This document shows, in pieces, positions 15,578-21,408 of a stretch of 24,220 nucleotides of DNA. Location: contig JBECKW010000102.1 in assembly GCA_040235505.1 (NCBI GenBank), forward strand, positions 1 through 24,220, in the 5' to 3' direction. Made by a program: the position numbers and the translations under genes. The notes beneath the pieces are model-generated. The model had not been told where the DNA came from, ran no database searches, and saw only the letters and a program-made list of their open reading frames with translations. The stretch is from JBECKW01 sp040235505. Lineage in GTDB: Bacteria; Desulfobacterota; Desulfobacteria; Desulfobacterales; JAFDDL01. How positions within the stretch are numbered: the stretch's first letter is position 1; each line of letters begins with the position of its first letter.

Positions 15578-16699
15578 ATGATGATCAATCAAATCAGTGG
15601 CGGACCTTCGGGAACCCAACCGGCATCTAAGACGGTTGGAAATGAATATGCCAGTTTTAACAAAGAGTTGTCTGAGAAAATGTCGACGGTTTCGAGGGGT
15701 GACCGGTCTTTGGGGACCCTTCGGGAAACATCCTCCGCGGCAGTGGACAAAGCGCTTTCCATCGGAAAACCCGTCAAAATCGGCACGATAACGTCAAAAA
15801 ATCCGACGGTTTCAAACCTCCTGATGCGCAACCCCGTGTTCAAGAAGGACTGCTGGAATATCATCTATGCCCGGCAAAACCGGGACAAAGCCTACACGGA
15901 AATTCCAACCGGAACGGATATCTATTACGATCAGGCCACCCAGGAACTCCTGTGGGGCGATATGATAAAAAATTCCGCAACCGAGCACGCGCTTGCATCC
16001 CGCTCCCCGGCATCCGGGACGCCGAAGAGCGGATCGGTTGTTTCGTCCCTGACATCGGCAAACAAAACTTCAAATCCGGTCGCAACCGGACCGGACGCCG
16101 GGACCGGAGAATTGAACGAAGCCCTGGTGGATGCCGTTCTTCCGATGATCGGAAGCGCCTATTCCGATATGAACTGTTATGAACTGCTGGTAAAGGGTCT
16201 GAATAAAATGGGGGTCCGGTACCACGGACAGGAAGGCCTGGGGCACCAGCTGGTGGCAAAAGCAATGAAGAACGGACTTCCCATGAACGCCTACCTGAAC
16301 GGTGAGGGGCTTGTCCGGTTTTCAGGCTCCGAGACCTACCGGAAAACCTTTCTCAGGGTCAGCGACCCGGTTCGTCAGGCCCGGCAGGTGATCCGGGAAA
16401 TGTCGGGGCATCTGGAGAAGGGGAGCATTCTCTCGTTTTCAATGGAAAGCCGGGGGCACACCGGTATCGTTTCCAACAAAAACGGCAACTGGACATATAT
16501 CAACTCGGGTGTCATGGACCATTCGGTGGGTGCCTCAACCACCTCGAAAGGGGTGGGAGAAGAGAGCCTGGATAAGGAAATCGAAAACTGGTTCCGGCTG
16601 GCCGCCCGGAAACACGAGTCCCTGGTCATTACCCTCGGAAATCTCAACCGAAACAAACTTGCAGCATACGAGACCGGCAGGGAACGGACGATATCCTGA
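15578..16699 (+). CDS. NlpC/P60-like protein, possibly linked to the flagellum or envelope
   Basis: This 373-residue protein is not one I recognise. It has no signal peptide; the N-terminus (MMINQISGGPSGTQPASKTV) is polar and low in complexity, like exported flagellar hook or rod proteins. Residues about 60-130 form a small domain ending IPTGTDIYYDQATQELLWG, followed by a Ser/Thr-rich linker. The C-terminal domain has MNCYELLVKGLNKMGVRYHG with Cys200 and SRGHTGIVSNKNGNW with His294, spaced like the Cys-His pair of NlpC/P60 peptidases or amidases. A peptidoglycan-acting role is therefore plausible but unproven. ATG 15578 has AAGGAT at 15564-15569, and an upstream TTG (15506) would lie within the sigma-54 promoter. 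Its stop is 8 bp from that of the convergent rhomboid gene. Confidence 0.6.
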   Translation: MMINQISGGPSGTQPASKTVGNEYASFNKELSEKMSTVSRGDRSLGTLRETSSAAVDKALSIGKPVKIGTITSKNPTVSNLLMRNPVFKKDCWNIIYARQNRDKAYTEIPTGTDIYYDQATQELLWGDMIKNSATEHALASRSPASGTPKSGSVVSSLTSANKTSNPVATGPDAGTGELNEALVDAVLPMIGSAYSDMNCYELLVKGLNKMGVRYHGQEGLGHQLVAKAMKNGLPMNAYLNGEGLVRFSGSETYRKTFLRVSDPVRQARQVIREMSGHLEKGSILSFSMESRGHTGIVSNKNGNWTYINSGVMDHSVGASTTSKGVGEESLDKEIENWFRLAARKHESLVITLGNLNRNKLAAYETGRERTIS

Positions 16700-16707
16700 T
16701 TTTATTT

Positions 16708-17565
16708 TCAGCCCTGAAACCAGGCCAGGATCAGAATCCCTGCGGTGAGTGACCACGCGATTTTCTGGTATTTTTCGGGGAGGGGGCGGGAGATGGTCGG
16801 ACTGTAGGCGCTGCCGAGGACAAAACCTGCGAGAAGGCCGAAGAGATGCGCCATGAGGTCCGTGTGCTCGCCCGCCGTGCCAAGAAGAGCGAGGAGGGCC
16901 AGGCCGCCGGCAAGTGGCAGCCAGGCTTTCAACCGTTGGCCGGGCAGTCTGTATTTATTCCAGAACTGGAAGGCGGACAACAGGCCGATGGCGCCGAACA
17001 CGGCGGTGGAAGCGCCGATGGACCGATGACCCGGAAGCTGCACGGCGGCATTGGCAAGGTTCCCCATGGCGCCCGTCATCAGGATCAGAAACCAGCCGAC
17101 CCCCGGTCGCGTCACCTGACACACGGCGGTTCCGAAAAGGGCGATCCCCACCATATTCCCCAGAAGATGGACCGGGCCCGCATGCAGCATCAGGGCCGTC
17201 ACCGTCCGGTAGAGTTCCCCATGCACAATGAGATCCGAGGTCGCGCCGAACCTGTCCACCAAAGTTTGCGAAACGCCATACCAGGCCTCTGCCCAGTAAA
17301 ATACCGCCAGTAGCAGAGCCGCCCCGATGCCGGTCCAGGTTTTATGCTCCCGGGTCGGAAGTCTGACAGGTACCGGAGGCGTGTCCGGGTTTTCTCTGAA
17401 GTATTGGGAGACCTTTCCAAGAGCCGGTTCGAAGTCCTCTTCCTTCACCCATATTTCCCAGCCGTCGGCGCTTCGGGAAGGAGTGCAGGAGATTCCCGAT
17501 GCGCTCAGGATCAGCACACAGAGATCTGCCTGTTCGGAAGCTAGATTTGCGAAGAGTTTTTTCAT
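16708..17565 (-). CDS. Rhomboid-family intramembrane serine protease
   Basis: The 285-residue protein begins with a soluble domain (residues 1-60) resembling the small DUF2007-type signal-transducing fold (LASEQADLCVLILSASGISC). After a linker come about six or seven transmembrane helices. The rhomboid catalytic residues are visible: HLLGNM (133-138, oxyanion-hole Asn137), GASTAVFG with nucleophile Ser186, and MAHLFGLLAGFVLG with His240. It should cleave transmembrane proteins within the inner membrane. ATG 17565 is chosen; a TTG four codons upstream is less likely. The ribosome binding site is weak. The gene lies downstream of recD2 on the same strand, across a 193-bp spacer filled with three repeat arrays. 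Confidence 0.9.
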   Translation of the reverse strand: MKKLFANLASEQADLCVLILSASGISCTPSRSADGWEIWVKEEDFEPALGKVSQYFRENPDTPPVPVRLPTREHKTWTGIGAALLLAVFYWAEAWYGVSQTLVDRFGATSDLIVHGELYRTVTALMLHAGPVHLLGNMVGIALFGTAVCQVTRPGVGWFLILMTGAMGNLANAAVQLPGHRSIGASTAVFGAIGLLSAFQFWNKYRLPGQRLKAWLPLAGGLALLALLGTAGEHTDLMAHLFGLLAGFVLGSAYSPTISRPLPEKYQKIAWSLTAGILILAWFQG

Positions 17566-17584
17566 GTTCCGACCCAAAAAGAAC

Positions 17585-17612
17585 GCATAGAACAGAGAGC
17601 ACAGGGCATGGA
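17585..17612 (+). repeat. Short heptamer array (GCATAGA/GCACAGG)
   Basis: Four 7-bp units: GCATAGA, ACAGAGA, GCACAGG, GCATGGA. It sits 19 bp upstream of the rhomboid start, in its leader. It is short and degenerate, so it is less certain than the other arrays. Confidence 0.6.
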
Positions 17613-17623
17613 GTTAAAACAGA

Positions 17624-17687
17624 AAGTGCCTAAAGTGCGCTACAGTGCCTAACGTGCCCTAAAGTTAATGTATTCTGTCGATTTTAA
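17624..17687 (+). repeat. Nonamer repeat element, copy 2
   Basis: Units AAGTGCCTA, AAGTGCGCTA (10 bp), CAGTGCCTA and ACGTGCCCTA are followed by the tail AAGTTAATG then TATTCTGTCGATTTTAA. Core and tail match copies 1 (6195-6275) and 3 (21345-21408). Confidence 0.85.
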
Positions 17688-17720
17688 TTGAAACTCTCAT
17701 TTTATGGCGATCCGTCCATA

Positions 17721-17790
17721 GCTTTTTGCCTTTTACCCTATGCCCTATGCTCTTTGCCCTATGCGTCTCGCCCTCTGCCCTCTGCGAATC
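17721..17790 (+). repeat. Heptamer array (GCCCTAT/GCCCTCT) inside recD2 3' end
   Basis: Ten 7-bp units in register: GCTTTTT, GCCTTTT, ACCCTAT, GCCCTAT, GCTCTTT, GCCCTAT, GCGTCTC, GCCCTCT, GCCCTCT, GCGAATC. The stop codon of recD2 (17759-17761, TAG on the minus strand) and its last eight codons lie inside the array. Confidence 0.87.
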
Positions 17791-19945
17791 TATACGCCAG
17801 CCCCGACAGCCGCTGCCCCGGCTTGTCATTTTTGAGCGCAATCTCAACAGCCTTCCGGTCCCCCACCAGGACCACCAGGCGGCGTCCCCGGGTCATGGCG
17901 GTGTAGAGGAGATTTCGCTGCAGCAGGACGAAATGCTCCGTGAGAAGCGGCACGATGACCGCCGGGTATTCGCTGCCCTGGGATTTGTGGACCGAAATGG
18001 CGTAGGCCAGGGTCAGTTCGTCCAGTTCGTCGAACCCGTAGGGGACATCCCGGCCGTCATAGTCCACCAATAGCTCCTCGTCTTCGTTGTCGATGGCCCT
18101 GACGGTGCCGATGTCGCCGTTGAAAACATCCTTCTGGTAGTTGTTCTTAAGGTGCATGACCTTGTCTCCCACCCGGAAGGCCCGGCCCTGCCGTCGGCGG
18201 GTCTGTTCGGAGTCCGGATTCAGGGCCTTTTGCAGTAGCTGATTGAGTTGAATGGTGCCGGCCTGGCCCTTGTGCATGGGGGTGAGGACCTGGATGTCCC
18301 GGACAGGGTCGAGGCCGAAGCGCCGGGGAAGCTCCCGGGCGCAGAGGGAAACGGCGGATTCGGCAGCCCGGGCGGGGTTCGGCTGCTCGATGAAGTAAAA
18401 CTCCGTATCGCCGTCCATGGGCGCCTGCCGGGTCAGGTCCGGCATTCGGCCGGCTCGGACCCGGTGGGCGTTCATGACGATGGGGCTTTCCTGGGCCTGC
18501 CGGAAGATTTCCGTGAGTTCGAAGGCGGGAATGGCTTCGGAGGCAATGAGATCCGAGAGTACGTTTCCGGGACCCACGGGGGGAAGCTGGCACACGTCCC
18601 CCACCAGGACCAGCACGGCGGTCATGGGTACTGCCTGGATCAGGTGGTGCATCAGGAGCACGTCCACCATGGACGCCTCGTCCACGACCACCACGTCGGC
18701 GTCCAGGGGGTTGTCCCGGTCTTTTTCGAAATGCCCGTCCTCCAGGTTGCACCCCAGGGCTTTGTGGATAGTGGCGGCTTTTTTGCGGGTTACTTCCGAG
18801 AGTCTCCGGGCGGCCCGGCCGGTGGGGGCCGTCAGGCAGATCCGCCGGCCGAGGGTTTCAAATACTGCGCAGACGGAGCGGATCAGGGTGGTCTTGCCGG
18901 TTCCCGGACCGCCGGTGATGATGACGGCCCGGTGGGAGAGAATCTCCGTGAGCACCCGAAGCTGCATGTCCGAGGGCTGAACGGCCAGCTTCCGGACCAC
19001 CTCGTCGGTGATGCGGTCGGGGTCGATGGCGACCGGGGGCACCGGGACGGTCAAAAGGGCCTTCAGGCGGGTGGCGATGCCGGTTTCCGCCTCGTGCAGA
19101 GCCTTCAGGTAGACGACATCAGCGGCGCGGCCCTTTCCCGCAGTATCGAAGGCGACCAGCCCTGTCGCGAAAAGCGAGTCCAGGGCCGTTTCCACCGCTT
19201 CCGTTGGGACCTGGAGCACCTGGACGCATTTTGCCAGAAGGTCCTTCCGAAGCGAAAAGGTGTGTCCCCCGCCCGCGCTCTGCTCGAGCAGGTAGAGCAG
19301 ACAGGCCTGGAGGCGCCTGAGATCCGTGGGGTCCATTCCCATTTTTCGGGCCAGGTTGTCGGCCAGGAAAAAGTCGATTTCGCTGATTTCGGAAGACAGC
19401 CGGTAGGGATCGTTTTTCAGGACCTCAACCGCTTCGGGGCCGAAGACTTTGATGATGCGGGCGGCATGATAGGGCTTGATGCCGCTGGCCTGGAGCACGA
19501 GCATGGCCCGGCGGGTGTCCCGGTGCGCTCGCCAGTCTTCGACCATCCGGGCGGCCTTGGCCGAGCCGATGCCCGGCACCTCGCAAAGTCTTTCGGGAGC
19601 TTCCTCGAACACCTCCAGAAGCGATGTGTCGAAATGGGCCAGGAGCTTTCCAGCCATTTTGGGCCCGATTCCCTTGATGAGGCCGGAGGAAAGAAATTTG
19701 CGGATTCCCTCGAGGGGCTCTGCCGGTATCACTTTCACGGCGGCGACTTTGAACTGCTGACCGTACTTGGGGTGGGTATCCCAACTGCCGGTCACTTCGA
19801 CGCTGTCCCCGGGCTGGACACCGGGCATGGTGCCGATCACCGTCACCAGGCGGTGGGTTTCCTCCACCCGAACTTTCGCGATGGTGAAGGGAGAGGTCGC
19901 GTGCCGGTAGGTGATTCGTTCCAGATGGCCTTGCAGGATGGTCAT
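17759..19945 (-). CDS. recD2: RecD2-family ATP-dependent 5'-3' DNA helicase
   Basis: The 728-residue superfamily 1B helicase has the RecD2 layout: an N-terminal OB-like region, tandem helix-hairpin-helix motifs (LIKGIGPKMAGKLL near 89-102 and LCEVPGIGSAKAARM near 120-134), then the motor. Walker A is ITGGPGTGKTTLI (about 343-355), Walker B is VVVDEASMVDVLL, and the late motifs include LAYAISVHKSQGSEYPAVIV. It unwinds DNA 5' to 3' in repair without needing RecBC. ATG 19945 overlaps the gmhB stop as ATGA (19942-19945), which suggests translational coupling; a longer frame upstream lies within gmhB and reads as low-complexity basic sequence. The last eight residues (AEGRGRDA) and the stop come from a heptamer array, not family sequence. 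Confidence 0.93.
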   Translation of the reverse strand: MTILQGHLERITYRHATSPFTIAKVRVEETHRLVTVIGTMPGVQPGDSVEVTGSWDTHPKYGQQFKVAAVKVIPAEPLEGIRKFLSSGLIKGIGPKMAGKLLAHFDTSLLEVFEEAPERLCEVPGIGSAKAARMVEDWRAHRDTRRAMLVLQASGIKPYHAARIIKVFGPEAVEVLKNDPYRLSSEISEIDFFLADNLARKMGMDPTDLRRLQACLLYLLEQSAGGGHTFSLRKDLLAKCVQVLQVPTEAVETALDSLFATGLVAFDTAGKGRAADVVYLKALHEAETGIATRLKALLTVPVPPVAIDPDRITDEVVRKLAVQPSDMQLRVLTEILSHRAVIITGGPGTGKTTLIRSVCAVFETLGRRICLTAPTGRAARRLSEVTRKKAATIHKALGCNLEDGHFEKDRDNPLDADVVVVDEASMVDVLLMHHLIQAVPMTAVLVLVGDVCQLPPVGPGNVLSDLIASEAIPAFELTEIFRQAQESPIVMNAHRVRAGRMPDLTRQAPMDGDTEFYFIEQPNPARAAESAVSLCARELPRRFGLDPVRDIQVLTPMHKGQAGTIQLNQLLQKALNPDSEQTRRRQGRAFRVGDKVMHLKNNYQKDVFNGDIGTVRAIDNEDEELLVDYDGRDVPYGFDELDELTLAYAISVHKSQGSEYPAVIVPLLTEHFVLLQRNLLYTAMTRGRRLVVLVGDRKAVEIALKNDKPGQRLSGLAYRFAEGRGRDA

Positions 19946-20502
19946 GGGCGGGTCTGCCTCAGGATCCAGTGGGCGGCATCTCTCAGGTCGTCGGCCTGGT
20001 AATCGGGGAGGAGGCCTTTTTCGGAAAGGGTCTTTATGGCGGAAAGGCCGTTTCCGGTTCTGACCAGAATGCTTCTCCCACACCCGGCGTTCCGGGCGCA
20101 TTCGATATCCTTGACGCTGTCACCCACCATGACGGCATCGGAAAGATCGATGTCATAGGTGTCCCGGGCTTTTAGAATGAGCCCCGGGGCCGGCTTCCGG
20201 CAGCTGCAGCCGTCTTCGGGACTGTGGGGGCAGAAGAAAATATCATGAATGCGGCCGCCTTGGGTGGCCACGGCTTCCGACATCAGCCGGTGGGTCCGGG
20301 ATAGGGTCTCCGGATCCGCCATCCCACGGCCGATAACGGACTGGTTCGTGATGACCATGATCCGGAAGCCGTTTTGGGTCAGAAGCGCCATGGCCTCCAG
20401 GCTTCCGGGAAGAAATTCGAATTCCTCCCAGGACTTGATGTAATCCGGCGAGTCCCGGTTGATGACGCCGTCTCTGTCAAGGAAAACCACTTTTTGCAGC
20501 AT
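19942..20502 (-). CDS. gmhB: D-glycero-D-manno-heptose 1,7-bisphosphate 7-phosphatase
   Basis: This 186-residue HAD phosphatase begins MLQKVVFLDRDGVINRD with nucleophile Asp9 and Asp11. ITNQSVIGRG supplies motif II, KPAPG the lysine, and MVGDSVKDIECARNAG the metal-binding motif. The zinc loop CPHSPEDGCSCRKP (C91, H93, C99, C101) is typical of GmhB. The enzyme removes the 7-phosphate from heptose bisphosphate in ADP-heptose synthesis for lipopolysaccharide. A histidinol-phosphatase-type activity is the main alternative. ATG 20502 lies 1 bp after the rlpA stop, with GGAG at 20508-20511. The gene overlaps recD2 by 4 bp. No other heptose gene is in the window. Confidence 0.88.
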   Translation of the reverse strand: MLQKVVFLDRDGVINRDSPDYIKSWEEFEFLPGSLEAMALLTQNGFRIMVITNQSVIGRGMADPETLSRTHRLMSEAVATQGGRIHDIFFCPHSPEDGCSCRKPAPGLILKARDTYDIDLSDAVMVGDSVKDIECARNAGCGRSILVRTGNGLSAIKTLSEKGLLPDYQADDLRDAAHWILRQTRP

Positions 20503-20503
20503 A

Positions 20504-21340
20504 TCACTCCGCAACGATCATGGCGCTCGGGTAGCCGCTTTCGATCAGCATTTTCTCGTATTTCTCGGCCTCCGTGAGAGTCGTCAAGTGGCCTACCCGC
20601 ACCCGATAAAAGGTCCTCTCGCCGTCGTTGTAAGTCACGATGTGTGCGTTTTGATAGGACTGGCTGAGTTTGCTTCTCAAGCGCTCGGCGTTCGCCTGCT
20701 CCAGGAAGGCGCCCACCTGGATGGTAAAAAGTCCCTTGTCATAATCCACTTCGACATATTTCTGCTTGCCGTTGGAAACTCCCGCCGCCATCCCCAGGGC
20801 GGTCAGCTCCACATGCGCGGTACCCGGGCCGATCATATCGAGCTGCTTTGCACCGGCATAGGACAGGTCGATGATCCGGCCGGGCACGAAGGGACCCCGG
20901 TCATTGACCCGGACATCGACCTCTTTGCCGTTATCCAGGTTCCGGACCCTGACATAGGTGCCCAGGGGCAGAGTCTTATGGGCCGCCGTCATGGCGTACA
21001 TGTTATAGGGTTCCCCACTGGAGGTCTTCCGGCCATGGAAATCTTCCCCGTACCAGGAGGCGATCCCGCGCTCATGATAACCGTCGGCGGTATTCATGGG
21101 CTGGTACCAGTTTCCCCACACCCGGTAGGGCGCCGGCTGCCCCGGAACGGAAACGGGTTGCGGCGCCCGGACAGTGCCACATCCGCCGATCCAGAGGAGC
21201 AGGGCAACAGCCGACAGAAGCCGGCAGATATGATGCCGGATATCAAACCGCCTGAGGCGGAGGCACAAAGGCAAACGGCGGAGGCACAAAGGCACAAAGG
21301 CACAAAGGCACAAAGTTAACAACCCTTTCATACGATGCAT
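20504..21340 (-). CDS. rlpA: RlpA-like septal-ring lytic transglycosylase lipoprotein (DPBB + SPOR)
   Basis: The protein has a double-psi beta-barrel domain (GIASWYGEDFHGRKTSSGE, then RVRNLDNGKEVDVRVNDRGP and RIIDLSYAGAKQLDM) and a C-terminal SPOR domain (FTIQVGAFLEQANAERLRSK) that binds denuded peptidoglycan at division septa. RlpA proteins cleave glycan strands lacking stem peptides. A lipoprotein signal is visible as LLSAVALLLWIGGC, with the lipid cysteine at residue 54 if ATG 21340 is used. The start is doubtful: residues about 10-27 (CAFVPLCLRRLPLCLR) are translated octamer repeat, there is no clear ribosome binding site, and the true start may be a GTG or TTG nearer the lipobox. The gene lies between lon and gmhB on the same strand. 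Confidence 0.88.
   Translation of the reverse strand: MHRMKGLLTLCLCAFVPLCLRRLPLCLRLRRFDIRHHICRLLSAVALLLWIGGCGTVRAPQPVSVPGQPAPYRVWGNWYQPMNTADGYHERGIASWYGEDFHGRKTSSGEPYNMYAMTAAHKTLPLGTYVRVRNLDNGKEVDVRVNDRGPFVPGRIIDLSYAGAKQLDMIGPGTAHVELTALGMAAGVSNGKQKYVEVDYDKGLFTIQVGAFLEQANAERLRSKLSQSYQNAHIVTYNDGERTFYRVRVGHLTTLTEAEKYEKMLIESGYPSAMIVAE
21262..21315 (+). repeat. Octamer array (GGCACAAA) inside apparent rlpA 5' end
   Basis: Four perfect GGCACAAA units at 21283-21314 are preceded by GGCGG, a fifth unit (21262-21269) and GCAAAC. On the minus strand TTTGTGCC is open in all frames and encodes a hydrophobic LCAFVP-type peptide that mimics part of a signal sequence. Confidence 0.85.
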
Positions 21341-21344
21341 ATTT

Positions 21345-21408
21345 CTAAAATCGGCAGAATACCTAAACTTTAGGCACTCTAGCGCACTCTAGGCACTTTA
21401 GGCACTCT
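21345..21408 (-). repeat. Nonamer repeat element, copy 3, spanning the lon stop
   Basis: On the minus strand the units are GAGTGCCTA, AAGTGCCTA, GAGTGCGCTA (10 bp), GAGTGCCTA, then AAGTTTAGG and the tail TATTCTGCCGATTTTAG. The lon stop codon TAG is formed in the 10-bp unit. The array ends 4 bp before the first possible rlpA ATG. Confidence 0.87.

Noticed and set aside
16706..16719. TTTCAG/CTGAAA dyad as terminator between convergent genes
   Set aside because: The stem is only 6 bp with a 2-base loop and lacks GC; it overlaps the rhomboid stop and is probably chance.
18248..20002. Plus-strand frame of 584 codons over recD2
   Set aside because: It is the shadow of a GC-rich gene; helicase motifs on the other strand are unmistakable.
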